Assembly (NCBI RefSeq): GCF_000384215.1
Contig: NZ_KB913032.1
Span: forward strand, 8,021,605-8,085,604
Length of the DNA stretch: 64,000 nt
DNA from: Amycolatopsis alba DSM 44262
GTDB lineage: Bacteria; Actinomycetota; Actinomycetes; Mycobacteriales; Pseudonocardiaceae
Direction: 5' to 3'
Below the pieces are notes generated by a model, which was not told the DNA's origin, ran no database searches, and worked only from the letters and a program-made list of their open reading frames with translations. Shown in pieces: positions 1-9,329 of this stretch. Each line of letters opens with the position of its first letter. Position 1 is the first letter of the stretch. Position numbers and translations under genes: made by a program.

Positions 1-365
1 ACACCGGCGACGCCGACGTTGTAGATGGCGGAGGCGCCTGATCGTTTCTGCATGTCGAAATTGCCGAGGACGACGACTCGCCCTTCGGCTTCCGCCGCCG
101 CTTCGCGTACCTGGAATTCCCCGCCGACGAAGACGTTGATGCCGTTGTCGCGGCCGGGGTAGTCCTGATTGTTCACCGGCGGGTATTTGCCAGGACAGGA
201 CGATCCGACGCACGGTCCCAGTCCGCCCGGCAAGGGGGCGGCGACCGCGCCGTCGGTGACCACGAGAGCCGCCACGCACACCGCGGCGGCGGCACCGGCA
301 GAAACAGAGGCGAATCGCCTTGCACGCATGGGGGCGATTCTTGTGCCCATCGACCGGATGAACAT
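1..365 (-). CDS. choice-of-anchor A family secreted protein (N-terminal part; runs off the window)
   Basis: The minus strand encodes a signal peptide (an RARRF basic stretch, an alanine/valine-rich core, then a VAAP cleavage region) followed by a mature part containing [13 protein letters not shown] and [14 protein letters not shown]. This pattern is typical of the choice-of-anchor A domain found in secreted or wall-anchored actinobacterial proteins. The C-terminal part lies outside the window, so the anchor type is unknown. In-frame ATGs at 365, 350 and 329 all give a usable signal peptide. None has a convincing ribosome binding site, so the start is uncertain and the longest is given. No enzymatic role is implied. 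Confidence 0.7.
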   Translation of the reverse strand, partial: MFIRSMGTRIAPMRARRFASVSAGAAAAVCVAALVVTDGAVAAPLPGGLGPCVGSSCPGKYPPVNNQDYPGRDNGINVFVGGEFQVREAAAEAEGRVVVLGNFDMQKRSGASAIYNVGVAG

Positions 366-400
366 AATCGGAAAGGCCAAATACCCCCGTCCGGGTGGTT

Positions 401-1300
401 TCAGGTCCAGCTCCACCGAATTCCGTATTGCCCTGGAAGCGGGTCGAGGGTGATGAACTGAAAAGTGCGGCTCCCCTGGTCGAAGGCCATTTCTCCGCGT
501 TCTTCCGGCGGCGCGGCGCTGCGCGGCTGAAAGAACGCGACGCAACGCCGGGGCAGACAGTCCGGATCGAACGTGATGCTCAACGCCAGATCCCTGGCTG
601 GCCGGAAGATGGCCATCTGCGCGTGCTCCCCGGTCTGTCCCGGCGGGAACCGGACGCCGAACGCCACGAAAGCCAGCTCTCCCGCCGACAGCGTCCGATC
701 CAGCTCGAATTCGAAGGCGCAGGTGGACGACGGGACGTCCGCGCGGAACCGGGCCGGGCGGCAGCCCTCGGTGAACAGCACCACCGGTTCCCTGCTGAGA
801 CTGGAACAGCGGATCACGAACAGGAACCGGGAAGTGCCGTCGTGATCGGCGCGGACCAGCCGACGGACCCGCATCGACTCTTCGTGACCATCTCCGTCGA
901 CACGGAACGACACGTACTGCGAAAGCCGATGCGGAGTGTCGAGTTCCTCCGGGGTCGCGTCCACTTTGGCCAGTGCGCGCGCGATCGTCTCGGGACGGCC
1001 CCACACCTGGTCGTAGGCCACCGCGCGATGGTTCACCTTGCCGCGTGGCCGCCGCGGGCCCAGCAGCCCGGTGAACGTTTCGGGCCGCTGGCCGAGAATC
1101 GCCTCCAGCGCGGTGACGGCGGCGAGTGAACTGGCCCGTTCGGGCCGGTTCTCCCCGTTCTGCCAGTAACTGAGCGCACTGATGCTCACCGGCGTCTCCC
1201 TCGCACGCAGACGGCGGCTGATCTCGTTGAGACTCAGGCCGCTTCGCTCGATCGCGGCGCGCAGAGCGGACCCGAATTCCGCCGGAAGGGTGCTCGTCAT
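401..1300 (-). CDS. XRE-family helix-turn-helix transcriptional regulator
   Basis: A 299-residue protein with an N-terminal helix-turn-helix at about residues 8-70 ([14 protein letters not shown], then [18 protein letters not shown]), as in XRE/Cro-type repressors. The remaining 220 residues are unlike any ligand domain I recognise. The ATG at 1300 lies 8 bases after a TACGCT -10-like element on the minus strand, suggesting a leaderless transcript. It is divergent from the metallophosphoesterase at 1491, and the shared spacer holds two short hairpins, so it may control that gene, itself, or both. Confidence is high for the family and low for the target. Confidence 0.82.
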   Translation of the reverse strand: MTSTLPAEFGSALRAAIERSGLSLNEISRRLRARETPVSISALSYWQNGENRPERASSLAAVTALEAILGQRPETFTGLLGPRRPRGKVNHRAVAYDQVWGRPETIARALAKVDATPEELDTPHRLSQYVSFRVDGDGHEESMRVRRLVRADHDGTSRFLFVIRCSSLSREPVVLFTEGCRPARFRADVPSSTCAFEFELDRTLSAGELAFVAFGVRFPPGQTGEHAQMAIFRPARDLALSITFDPDCLPRRCVAFFQPRSAAPPEERGEMAFDQGSRTFQFITLDPLPGQYGIRWSWT

Positions 1301-1326
1301 GAAGGCGCAGCGTACCGCCCGAAACG

Positions 1327-1384
1327 CCCGACTTTCGTCGGGTGAACCCTGGGCCGTTCAGAGTTGTCCAGCGTCCTGAACGGC
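1327..1384. promoter_or_regulatory. two short inverted repeats between divergent genes
   Basis: CCCGAC-TTTC-GTCGGG lies at 1327-1342. GCCGTTCAG and CTGAACGGC form 9-base arms at 1353-1384, followed by TTTT. They sit between the XRE gene start (1300) and the metallophosphoesterase start (1491). The second could be a weak terminator on the plus strand or an operator for the adjacent XRE protein; sequence alone does not decide. Confidence 0.4.
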
Positions 1385-1490
1385 TTTTCGTTGACGCCGC
1401 ACCGGCCGTGATTATGGTCGGAGGAATCCCGGAATTCGTTGCGGATTCCCGAATTGATCGTCCTCCCTTCATAGCCGGAAGAGGATTCCC

Positions 1491-3611
1491 ATGCGCTCAG
1501 TGACAAGACAGCGACGATGGCCGCGCCGGACGCTCGCCATCGCGACCTCCGCTCTCGCGGCCGGGGCCTTCCTGGTCGCCGCGCAAGCACAGCCGGGCGA
1601 AGCCGCGCCACCGGCGGTGCCCGCTGTGGCCGATCAGGTTCCGCAACTGGTCGAAGCGGGTGTCACCGGCGGCCCCGCGTCGGTGTCCGCCCAGGCCGCC
1701 TCGGCCCGGTCCGTCTGTGCCACCGGCGCGCAGTGGTTACGCGTCCGGTTCACCGAACTCGCGTTGCGCGGCAACGACTCCGTGACACTCACCGGCAGCC
1801 GCGCCGGTTCGTTCACGCTCACCGCACGGCACTGGCCTGGCAAGGCGTTCCACACCCGTGCCTTCGAGGGTGACTGCGTGCGGGTCACGGCGGCGCTGTC
1901 CGACCCCGCCAGCCGGTTCGCCATCGACTCCTATCAGGCGGGTGACCGGCCGCTCGCCGAGGCGACCACGACCGTCGCCGCGGTCGGCGACGTCTGCGGG
2001 TCTTCGTGCAACCAGACCGCCCCGCTGATCAAGAACATGAACCCGCAGGCGCTGATCCTCGCCGGGGACAACGCCTACGAGTCGGGCACGGCGTCGGACT
2101 ACAAGAACAACTACGACCCGCACTACGGCCAGTTCAAATCCATCAGCTACCCGACGCCGGGCAACCACGAGTACAAGACCTCCGGCGCGTCGGGCTACTT
2201 CGACTACTTCGGCGCGCGGGCCGGTGAACGCGGCAAGGGCTATTACAGCTTCGACGTCGGTGACTGGCATTTCGTCGCGCTCAACTCCAACATCACCCAC
2301 AGCACCGGTTCGACCCAGGTGACCTGGCTGAAGAACGACCTCGCCGCGAGCACCAAACCGTGCACGGCCGCGTTCTTCCACCATCCGCGGTTCAGCCGCG
2401 GCACCCACGGCGACGACACCTCGGTGAACCCGTTCTTCCAGACGCTCTACGACGCGAAGGCGGACCTGATCGTCGTCGGTCACGACCACAACTACCAGCG
2501 GTTCGCGCCGTCACGGCCCGACGGGAAACGCGACGACGTCAACGGTGTCCGCCAGCTGCTGATCGGCACCGGCGGCCGGGGCTACTACAAGTTCGACAAA
2601 TCGTCGGCCGCCGAACAGGAAGCGGGCAGCACCAACACCTTCGGCCTGAGCAAGCTGACACTGACCGCGAGCGACTACCGCAGCGACTTCGTGCCGGTGT
2701 CCGGCCGGACCTTCACCGACACGGCGACCGGCAAATGCAAGAAGGGCGTCTCCTCCCCCGCGTTCTCCCTCGGCACCAGCCCGTCGTCGGTATCGGTGAA
2801 GCCGGGCGGGACGGCGTCGGTTTCGGTGAACGTCGGCAGCACCGGCGGCTTCACCTCGGCCACCACCCTGTCGGTGTCCGGTCTGCCCTCGGGGGTGACC
2901 GGCACGATCTCGCCCTCGTCGGTCACCCCGCCCGCCAACGGCACCGCGACGGCGACGCTGACCTTGAGCGCGTCGGCGTCCGCGAGCGGATCGGCGACCG
3001 CCACGGTCACCGGGTCCTCCGGTTCGGTCAGCCGGACCGCGAACGTGGCGGTCAGCGTAGGCTCGGGCGGCGGCGAGGCGTTCGCCGACGACTTCGAGAC
3101 CGACCAGGGCTGGCAGGTCGACACGGCCGGGACGGACACCGCCACCTCGGGCAAATGGGAGCGCGGGGTTCCCGAGCAGACGACGTCGACCTACAGCAAG
3201 CAGGTCAAACAGCGTGGCGACCCGACCAGCGGCGTGAACTGCCTGGTCACCGGGCGGGCGGCCGGGTCGGAATACGGCGCCAACGACCTCGACAGCGGGG
3301 TCTCGTCGATGACCTCGCCGGCGTTCACCGTGCCCGCGGGCGGGAAGCTGACCTTCTCCTACACCTTCGCCCACGGCGACAACGCGACCGCCGACGACTA
3401 TCTGCGGCTCCGCGTGCTCGACGGCACCACGCCGACGACGGTGTTCGAGAAGCTCGGCTCCGCGGCCGAGGTCGCGGGTGCCTGGCAGAGCGGCACGGCG
3501 GACCTGTCGTCGTACGCCGGGCGGAGTGTGCGGCTGGTGGTCGAGGCAGCCGACGCGAGCACGCCGTCGCTGTGGGAGTCCGCGGTCGACGACGTCCGCG
3601 TCACCGCGTAG
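1491..3611 (+). CDS. secreted purple-acid-phosphatase-like metallophosphoesterase with C-terminal accessory domains
   Basis: A 706-residue exported protein that should hydrolyse phosphoesters outside the cell. The signal peptide covers about residues 1-38 (basic start, then an alanine-rich core). The calcineurin-like metal-binding motifs are all present: GDVC around 166, GDN at 192-194, GNHE at 224-227, HH at 297-298 and GHDH at 330-333. An Ig-like serine/threonine-rich domain follows (about 425-525), then a jelly-roll-like C-terminal domain (about 530-706) probably used for binding. GAGG lies 6 bases before the ATG. Leu83 is a TTA codon (1737-1739), which in streptomycete-like organisms can make translation depend on the bldA tRNA. 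The substrate is unknown. Confidence 0.88.
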   Translation: MRSVTRQRRWPRRTLAIATSALAAGAFLVAAQAQPGEAAPPAVPAVADQVPQLVEAGVTGGPASVSAQAASARSVCATGAQWLRVRFTELALRGNDSVTLTGSRAGSFTLTARHWPGKAFHTRAFEGDCVRVTAALSDPASRFAIDSYQAGDRPLAEATTTVAAVGDVCGSSCNQTAPLIKNMNPQALILAGDNAYESGTASDYKNNYDPHYGQFKSISYPTPGNHEYKTSGASGYFDYFGARAGERGKGYYSFDVGDWHFVALNSNITHSTGSTQVTWLKNDLAASTKPCTAAFFHHPRFSRGTHGDDTSVNPFFQTLYDAKADLIVVGHDHNYQRFAPSRPDGKRDDVNGVRQLLIGTGGRGYYKFDKSSAAEQEAGSTNTFGLSKLTLTASDYRSDFVPVSGRTFTDTATGKCKKGVSSPAFSLGTSPSSVSVKPGGTASVSVNVGSTGGFTSATTLSVSGLPSGVTGTISPSSVTPPANGTATATLTLSASASASGSATATVTGSSGSVSRTANVAVSVGSGGGEAFADDFETDQGWQVDTAGTDTATSGKWERGVPEQTTSTYSKQVKQRGDPTSGVNCLVTGRAAGSEYGANDLDSGVSSMTSPAFTVPAGGKLTFSYTFAHGDNATADDYLRLRVLDGTTPTTVFEKLGSAAEVAGAWQSGTADLSSYAGRSVRLVVEAADASTPSLWESAVDDVRVTA

Positions 3612-3627
3612 CGCGGGAAGGCCGGAC

Positions 3628-4842
3628 ATGTACCTCTCCACCGTTCGCTCCGCTGACACCGCCCGGCCCGCCGGACGCGCGAAGCACGCCGTACCCGCCA
3701 CCGTGCTCGGCCTGGGCGTGGTCAGCCTGATCACGGACATGTCCGCCGAGATGGTCACCGCCGTCCTCCCGATGTACCTCGTCTACGGGCTCGGCGTCGG
3801 CTATCTGCAGCTGGGCGCGATCGACGGGCTCTACACGGGCGCGACGGCGCTGCTGAGGCTGGCGGGCGGCTGGTTCGCCGACCGCCTCGGCCGTCCGAAG
3901 GCCGTCGCCCTGGTGGGCTACGGCCTTTCGGCGGCGACCAAACTCGCCTTCCCCGCCGCCGGGTCCTCGCTCGGCGCGATCGGCCTGGTGATCGGCGCCG
4001 ACCGCGCGGGCAAGGGCATCCGCACCGCGCCGCGGGACGCGATGATCACCCTCGCCACCCCCGACGGCGGCCTGGGCCGCGCGTTCGGTGTCCATCGCGC
4101 GATGGACACCGCCGGCGCGCTGCTCGGGCCGATCGTCGCCTTCGGGCTCCTGACCGTCCTCGTCGGCGACTATCCGGCGGTGTTCGGGGTGAGCTTCTGC
4201 CTCGCCGTGATCGCGGTGATCGTGCTGGCCGTGTTCGTCCGCGCTCCCGCCGGGACGGTGGAGCGGTCACGGGTGCGGTTGCGGGCGGGTTTCGCGCTGC
4301 TGCGTCAGCCCGGTCTCCGCGGCACGTGCCTGGCCGCCGCGCTGCTCGGGGTCTGCACCGTCGGCGACATGTTCCTGTTCGTGGGTGTGCAGCAGTCCGC
4401 CGGGCTGCCGTCGGCGGCGCTTCCCCTGCTACCGCTGGCGACGGCGCTCGCGTTCATGGCACTGGCGTCGCCGATCGGACGTCTCGCCGACCGGGTCGGG
4501 CGGTGGAAGGTGTTCCTCGGCGGCCACGTCGTCCTGCTCGCCGCGTACGTCGTCCTGGCCGCTTCGGCGAGCGGGTGGCCGGTCGCGGCGGTCGTCCTGA
4601 CCGCGCACGGCGTGTTCTACGCGTGCACGGACGGGGTGCTGATGGCGCACGCGTCGCCGCTGGTGCCGGAGTCCCTGCGGGCCACCGGCCTCGCCCTCGT
4701 CCAAACAGGACAGACCCTGGCCAGGGCCGCCGGAGCGGTGGTGTTCGGCGCGCTGGCGGCGGAGACGGCGGTGCGGCCCGCGTTCGCGATCTTCGCCGTG
4801 GTGCTGCTGGTATCGGTGCTGGCCGGAACGAGGGTGAAATGA
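3628..4842 (+). CDS. MFS transporter
   Basis: A 404-residue, 12-helix major facilitator. The loop motif GGWFADRLGRPK after helix 2 matches motif A, and DRAGKGIRTAPRDAMI lies in the helix 4-5 region, as in MFS proteins annotated as multidrug or uncharacterised permeases. The ATG at 3628 has GGAAG about 8 bases upstream and is preferred to the longer reading that runs into the previous gene. Its stop overlaps the next ATG (ATGA), so it is co-translated with the propeller protein. Substrate and direction are unknown. Confidence 0.82.
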   Translation: MYLSTVRSADTARPAGRAKHAVPATVLGLGVVSLITDMSAEMVTAVLPMYLVYGLGVGYLQLGAIDGLYTGATALLRLAGGWFADRLGRPKAVALVGYGLSAATKLAFPAAGSSLGAIGLVIGADRAGKGIRTAPRDAMITLATPDGGLGRAFGVHRAMDTAGALLGPIVAFGLLTVLVGDYPAVFGVSFCLAVIAVIVLAVFVRAPAGTVERSRVRLRAGFALLRQPGLRGTCLAAALLGVCTVGDMFLFVGVQQSAGLPSAALPLLPLATALAFMALASPIGRLADRVGRWKVFLGGHVVLLAAYVVLAASASGWPVAAVVLTAHGVFYACTDGVLMAHASPLVPESLRATGLALVQTGQTLARAAGAVVFGALAAETAVRPAFAIFAVVLLVSVLAGTRVK

Positions 4843-5738
4843 AACGGACAAGGGTGGGAATCGCGGCGATCGTGGTGGCGGTGGCGGCCGGGGCTGCCTT
4901 CGTCGGGCTGCGTTCCGGCGACGCGGTCGCGGAACAGCAGCTGGACCTGGCCCATGGCGGAATGCTGTACGTAGACGAGGCGGGCCGGGTCCGGCAGGAA
5001 GACCGCGTCGGGCCGTCCTGCCGGCGCGTGGACGTCGCGGCGGGAACCCTGGCGTGCCTGCGTGCGACGGCGGTGCCCGACCAGGCCGAGCTGATCGTCA
5101 CGAAACCGGGAGCGGAACCGCGGCGGATCTCCGAATGGGGCACGCCGTCGCGAGTCCGGGTCTCCCCTTCCGGGCGGCTCGTGAGCTGGACGGTCTTCCG
5201 CGCCGGCGACTCCTATCTGGGCGGGGTCGGCACGTTCTCCACCACCGCCGGGATCTTCGATCTCGGCACCGGAAGCCACTACGGCTCACTGGAGGACTTC
5301 ACGTTCATCGTGGACGGAAAGCCGTACACGGGACAGGACCTGAACTACTGGGGAGTGACCTTCGCCAGGGACGATCGGACGTTCTACGCCACCGCCAGGT
5401 CGGCGGACGGTACCTGGCTGGTGCGGGGCGATCTCCGCGGCCGGACGCTGACCGCGCTGCGGCGCAACGTCGAATGCCCGTCGCTCTCGCCGGACGGCAC
5501 CCGCGTCGCCTACAAGTTCCGCGACGGCGACCGCTGGCGGCTGCACGTCCTGTCCCTCGTGGACGATCGCGACGTCCCGCTCGCCGACCCGGCGCATCTG
5601 GACGACCAGCCACAATGGCTCGACGACCGGACCGTCTCCTATGGACGGGACAAAGCGATCTACCAGGTGCCCGCCGACGGGACCGGCGCACCCGTCCTGC
5701 TCCGCCCGGCCGCCTCCTCCCCCGCGGTGGTGCGGTGA
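4839..5738 (+). CDS. membrane-anchored or secreted TolB-like beta-propeller protein
   Basis: A 299-residue protein with one N-terminal hydrophobic segment (about residues 7-25), so exported or membrane-tethered. Repeats resembling PD40/TolB blades are visible: RVRVSPSGRLVSWTVF near 105, and CPSLSPDGTRVAYKFRDG with RWRLHVLSL near 215-240. Such propellers usually bind proteins or ligands rather than catalyse. Its ATG overlaps the MFS stop by 4 bases, implying an operon with the transporter, perhaps as an extracytoplasmic partner. It is shorter than a full TolB. Confidence 0.65.
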   Translation: MKRTRVGIAAIVVAVAAGAAFVGLRSGDAVAEQQLDLAHGGMLYVDEAGRVRQEDRVGPSCRRVDVAAGTLACLRATAVPDQAELIVTKPGAEPRRISEWGTPSRVRVSPSGRLVSWTVFRAGDSYLGGVGTFSTTAGIFDLGTGSHYGSLEDFTFIVDGKPYTGQDLNYWGVTFARDDRTFYATARSADGTWLVRGDLRGRTLTALRRNVECPSLSPDGTRVAYKFRDGDRWRLHVLSLVDDRDVPLADPAHLDDQPQWLDDRTVSYGRDKAIYQVPADGTGAPVLLRPAASSPAVVR

Positions 5739-5750
5739 CCCTTTGCCTGC

Positions 5751-6866
5751 TTGACTGCTGCCGTGCCGTCAGATCGTGAAACCTCCGTCGAAGCGGAGTT
5801 CTTGACGGTCGTCGGCCGGTTCGCCGGTCCGGCGCGGGGCGCCGGGCTGGTGGTGATCAGCGTCTTCGGCGTCCTCGCGACGCCGTCCGGCGCGCTCCCT
5901 CTCTCCTTCGGGCTGCTCGCGCTGGCACTGGGCACCGCGGTGGCCGAGCACCTGGCGGGGAAGACCGGCCGCGGCAAGCCGGTGGCGCTCGCGCTGACGC
6001 TGGTGCGCGCGGCGGCGATCTGCGGCACGCAGTTCCTCACCGCGCCCGAAGCGGGCGAGCTTAACCAGTGGGCGCTGAATGTCCTCACGATCACCGCGAT
6101 CACCCTCCAGTGGGAGTGGCCGCCGAAGATCACCGTGCCCGCCGTCGCCTGCCTGCTGGCGATCGAGGTGGTGCCGCTCGGTTTCGAGGACGGCTTCTCG
6201 GTGGTGCTGCGGGTGCTGCTCGAAGCCTCGCTCGCCAGGGGCGCCTTCCTCCTGCTGGCACGCACGACGCGCCGGATCGACCATCTCCGCGAACGCCGGG
6301 CCCGCCTGGCACGCGAGGAATCCCTTGCGGTGGAACGACGACGTCAGGAACGGGAGTATCTGGCCGTCCTGCACGACACGGCGGCGGCCACCTTCCTCAC
6401 GGTGGCCCAGCGCGGCGAAACCGCGGACCCGGCGGCGGTCGCCGAGTACGCCCGCCGGGATCTCGCGATCCTCACCGGCGAATCCGGTCCCGGCAGCGTG
6501 GTCGACCTCGAGACCTCGTTGCGCGGCGTCCTCGCGCAGAGCCCGGTGAAGGTCGAGACGATCTGGTCGCCGGTCCCGCCGATCCCGGCGTCGGCGGCGC
6601 TCGCGCTGGTCCGGGCCGTGCGTGAGGCGCTGGTGAACGTCGACAGGCACGCCGGTGTCGGCGAGGCCCGGCTGACCGTGACGGACGGGGTCCGGGTGAC
6701 CGTCCGGGACGAAGGCCGCGGTTTCGACCCGGCGGCGACCCCGGCGCAGCGGCGAGGGGTCCGGGGCTCGCTCCTCGAGCGCATGGCCGCGGCGGGTGGC
6801 CGGGCCGAGGTGACCTCCGCGCCCGGTGCGGGGACCACGGTGGATCTGGTGTGGCCCCATGAATGA
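5751..6866 (+). CDS. DesK-like membrane sensor histidine kinase
   Basis: About 371 residues. The N-terminal half has about five hydrophobic segments. A coiled linker (RERRARLAREESLAVERRRQ) leads to a dimerisation segment with the probable phospho-acceptor in VLHDTAAATF. The ATPase domain keeps its N box (VREALVNVDRHA), G1 (RDEGRGFDP) and a GVRGSLLERM G2-like segment. The start may be TTG 5751 or GTG 5763; neither has a strong ribosome binding site. It overlaps the next gene by 8 bases and forms a three-gene signalling operon with the degenerate kinase and the LuxR-type regulator. The signal is unknown. Confidence 0.82.
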   Translation: MTAAVPSDRETSVEAEFLTVVGRFAGPARGAGLVVISVFGVLATPSGALPLSFGLLALALGTAVAEHLAGKTGRGKPVALALTLVRAAAICGTQFLTAPEAGELNQWALNVLTITAITLQWEWPPKITVPAVACLLAIEVVPLGFEDGFSVVLRVLLEASLARGAFLLLARTTRRIDHLRERRARLAREESLAVERRRQEREYLAVLHDTAAATFLTVAQRGETADPAAVAEYARRDLAILTGESGPGSVVDLETSLRGVLAQSPVKVETIWSPVPPIPASAALALVRAVREALVNVDRHAGVGEARLTVTDGVRVTVRDEGRGFDPAATPAQRRGVRGSLLERMAAAGGRAEVTSAPGAGTTVDLVWPHE

Positions 6867-7926
6867 GACCGCGGACCGGGTTCTCGGCGGCTGCCGGATC
6901 GCGGTCCTGCTCGCGACGGCGGTGATCCAGGTCGGGCTCAGCCTGATCCGGCTGGACGGCCCCGCGAGCCGGATCGCGTTCACCGCGCTCGCCGCGGTGC
7001 TCGTCGTGGCGGCCTGGTGGGTGCTGCGCTGGAAGCCGGTCCCCTGGCCGGTCGCGCTCCCCGGAGCGGTGGTCGTCCTCGCCGCGTCGGCGACCGCGAT
7101 CTGGGCGCTGCCCCCGGATCAGCTGTTCGGTGACGGGGACTGGGCGTCCGGCCTCGCGGGCTGGCATCTGCTGGTGCTGCTGCTGGACCGCCCCGCGCTC
7201 GCGATGGCCGCGCTCGTCCTCCAGATGACACTCACCTTCGTCCGGCAGGGCGCGGCGCCCGCCGATCGCGGCGAGATCGGCAGCGCGGTGATCGTCGGGC
7301 TCAGCGTGCTCGCCTTCCAGGCCGCGACACTGACGCTGATCAGGGTCGTCAACCGGCGGGCGGGCGAAGCCGCGGAGGCCTCGGCCGAACGGGACCGGCA
7401 GGCCCACCGCAAGGCGCTCGCCGAACAGCGGGAGGCCGACCAGCGGAGCCGGTTCGCCGGTCAGCTCGGCGCCACCCTGCCGCTGCTCGCCGGACTGGCC
7501 GACCGCACCCTGGACCCGCGTGACGAGACGGTCCGGCAGCGCTGCACGCTCGCCGCGACGCAGCTGCGGCGGCTGTTCGCGGAGAACGACGACGTCGGCG
7601 ACCCGCTGGTGCACGAGGTTTCGGCGTGTGTCGACCTCGCCGAGCGGCGGGGCCTGACGGTGACGCTGGCGGTCAGCGGCGAACCGGCGCCCGTGCCGAC
7701 CGCGGTCCGCCGCGAACTGACCGGCCCGCTGATGACCGCGCTGGCCGCCGCCCGGTCCCAGGCCAGGGTCAGCGTCCTGCGGACCGGCGACGAGATCCGG
7801 GTCGCGGCGATCACCGACGGTGAACCCGGCGCGCAGGCGAACGGATCGGGTGGCGTCGACGTCGAATGGCACGCACTCGGAGAACGATCGTGGATGGAGG
7901 CGAAATGGCGTTCGCGACCGAACTGA
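6859..7926 (+). CDS. degenerate histidine-kinase-like membrane protein (pseudokinase partner)
   Basis: A 355-residue protein with the same plan as its upstream neighbour: about five hydrophobic segments (residues 10-180), a charged linker (EASAERDRQAHRKALAEQRE), a helical segment and a C-terminal fold. The positions that matter are lost. FAGQLGATLPLL replaces the phospho-acceptor segment and has no histidine, and the C-terminus lacks N, G1 and G2 boxes (compare VRRELTGPLMTALAAARSQA with the neighbour's VREALVNVDRHA). I infer a diverged kinase paralogue acting as a sensor or heterodimer partner, not an active kinase. It overlaps both neighbours (8 bases upstream, 22 downstream). ATG 6859 is favoured because the longer reading is antiparallel to the kinase's conserved end. 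Confidence 0.65.
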   Translation: MNETADRVLGGCRIAVLLATAVIQVGLSLIRLDGPASRIAFTALAAVLVVAAWWVLRWKPVPWPVALPGAVVVLAASATAIWALPPDQLFGDGDWASGLAGWHLLVLLLDRPALAMAALVLQMTLTFVRQGAAPADRGEIGSAVIVGLSVLAFQAATLTLIRVVNRRAGEAAEASAERDRQAHRKALAEQREADQRSRFAGQLGATLPLLAGLADRTLDPRDETVRQRCTLAATQLRRLFAENDDVGDPLVHEVSACVDLAERRGLTVTLAVSGEPAPVPTAVRRELTGPLMTALAAARSQARVSVLRTGDEIRVAAITDGEPGAQANGSGGVDVEWHALGERSWMEAKWRSRPN

Positions 7927-8561
7927 CCGCGGTGGTCGTCGACGATCATCCGGCCGTACGGGCCGGGGTCGTGCACTGGCTGTCGTCGGGTACCCCGCCG
8001 GTCACCGTCGTGGCCGAGGGTGAGGACGTCCGGGCCGCCTGGATCGGCGAGGGCGCGCGGGCCGACGTCGTCATCCTCGATCTGCACCTCAACAGCACCA
8101 CCCCGGCGATGGGCGATCTGCGCCGTCTCACCGAGGCGGGCCGCCGCGTCGTCGTCTACTCGATGCGGGCCGACGACGAGACCGTCCTGCAGTGCCTCGA
8201 ACTCGGCGCGCTCAGCTATCTCACCAAGGCCGAGGGCGCGGAGCACCTCCTCGAAGCCGTGCGCGCGGCGGCGGCCGACCGGTCGTACACGCCGCCGTCG
8301 CTGGCGGGCGCGCTGGCCGGGGACCGCTCGGAGCGGCGTCCCGCCCTGTCCGCGCGGGAGACCGAGGTGCTCATCGAGTGGTTCCAGTCCGAGTCGAAGG
8401 ATTTCGTCGCGCACCGGCTGGGGATCTCGCCGAACACGGTCAACTCGCATCTCGAGCGGATCCGGGTGAAATACGCCCAGATCGGCCGGGAGGCCCCGAC
8501 CAAGGCCGCGCTCGTCGCGCGGGCGATCCAGGACGGGCTGATCGGCGTGAGCGATTTGTGA
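7905..8561 (+). CDS. NarL/LuxR-family response regulator
   Basis: A 218-residue protein with a receiver domain (VVVDDHPAVRAG at the acidic pocket, phospho-acceptor Asp in VVILDLHLN, Lys in YLTKAEG) and a C-terminal LuxR-type helix-turn-helix (LSARETEVLIEW, then GISPNTVNSHLERIRVKYAQIG). The ATG at 7905 follows GGAGG by 4-5 bases and lies inside the end of the preceding gene. It is the cytoplasmic output of the kinase/pseudokinase pair. Likely targets are the duplicated lipoprotein genes immediately downstream, whose two promoters share an inverted repeat; this is inference. Confidence 0.88.
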   Translation: MAFATELTAVVVDDHPAVRAGVVHWLSSGTPPVTVVAEGEDVRAAWIGEGARADVVILDLHLNSTTPAMGDLRRLTEAGRRVVVYSMRADDETVLQCLELGALSYLTKAEGAEHLLEAVRAAAADRSYTPPSLAGALAGDRSERRPALSARETEVLIEWFQSESKDFVAHRLGISPNTVNSHLERIRVKYAQIGREAPTKAALVARAIQDGLIGVSDL

Positions 8562-8662
8562 TCGGCTGTGGTGCGAACGGGCCACACCGCCGGACCGCAT
8601 CGGTGATTACCCTGCGTGGCGAGCACGCCGGAGCTGATCCGGCGAGAAGTCCGAGGAGATCC
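8552..8662 (+). promoter_or_regulatory. promoter region of the first lipoprotein, copy 1 of a duplicated promoter
   Basis: The block runs from CGATTTGTGATCGG to the ribosome binding site GAGGAG. It contains TGTGG (8567) facing CCACA around the conserved GTGCGAACGG, and a -10-like TACCCT at 8608-8613. The same elements recur at 9219-9329 upstream of the second lipoprotein gene with few changes, so the promoter was duplicated together with the gene. The conserved inverted repeat is a candidate binding site for the upstream LuxR-type regulator. Confidence 0.55.
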
Positions 8663-9193
8663 ATGAAGTCCGCCCGTACCGCCCTGTTCGTCACCGGCTG
8701 TGCCGCCGCGCTGCTGCTTTCCGCGTGCGGTGAGGAGGGCGGGAAGACCGTCAAGGCCGACGGCACCATGGCGCCCGGCAGCGAACTCAAGGTCGGCGAA
8801 CGCGCGGTCGTCCCATTCGAGTCCGGCACCATCGCGATCACCGTCAAGTCGATCGACATCGGGCCGAAGGAAGACCTCGCCAAGTTCAAGGACAAGGGCG
8901 AAGGCACGCTCCCGGTGTACGTCCGGATGGTGATCGAGAACGTCGGCGGCACGGACCTTTCCGGTGCCGACGTGTCCCTGCGCGCGGTGGACGCGAACGG
9001 CAAGGGCACCAAGGTGATCATGGCAAGCGGCACTCCGGCCTGCAAAGGCGAGGCGCCGGAGAACTTCGCCACCGCGGGCGCGACCTTCGAGACCTGCGAC
9101 ACCCAGGGCGTCAAGGACGGCGGCGAGGTCGGCGGCGTGACGTTCAGCGACGGTGACGGGTACAAGGACAAGCCGGTCATCTGGAAGAAGTGA
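8663..9193 (+). CDS. DUF4352-like secreted lipoprotein, copy 1
   Basis: A 176-residue lipoprotein: short basic start, hydrophobic core, and lipobox LSAC with the modified Cys near residue 24. The mature part has an immunoglobulin-like pattern (LKVGERAVV, AITVKSIDIG, YVRMVIENVGGTDLSG) common in DUF4352-type lipoproteins of Gram-positive bacteria. It keeps a Cys pair (PACKGE and FETCDTQG) also found in its neighbour. GAGGAG precedes the ATG. The next gene is a tandem duplicate. The function is unknown; it may be an extracytoplasmic component of the stress response run by the upstream two-component genes. Confidence 0.72.
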   Translation: MKSARTALFVTGCAAALLLSACGEEGGKTVKADGTMAPGSELKVGERAVVPFESGTIAITVKSIDIGPKEDLAKFKDKGEGTLPVYVRMVIENVGGTDLSGADVSLRAVDANGKGTKVIMASGTPACKGEAPENFATAGATFETCDTQGVKDGGEVGGVTFSDGDGYKDKPVIWKK

Positions 9194-9218
9194 CCACGAC
9201 TGGGCTGATCAGCGCAAT

Positions 9219-9329
9219 CGATTCGTGATCGGTTGTGGTGCGAACGGCCCACACCGCCGTACTCCCGTGTCGACTACGGTGCGTGGCGAGCACGCCGGAG
9301 CCGATTCGGCGAGAAGTCCGAGGAGATCC
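9219..9329 (+). promoter_or_regulatory. promoter region of the second lipoprotein, copy 2 of a duplicated promoter
   Basis: Near-copy of 8552-8662: CGATTCGTGATCGG, the TGTGG/CCACA inverted repeat around GTGCGAACGG, a -10-like TACGGT at 9275-9280, and an identical stretch from GCGTGGCGAGCACGCCGGAG into the ribosome binding site. Confidence 0.55.

Noticed and set aside
2511..3758. 415-codon minus-strand frame
   Set aside because: It is antisense to the phosphatase C-terminus; no ribosome binding site or family resemblance.
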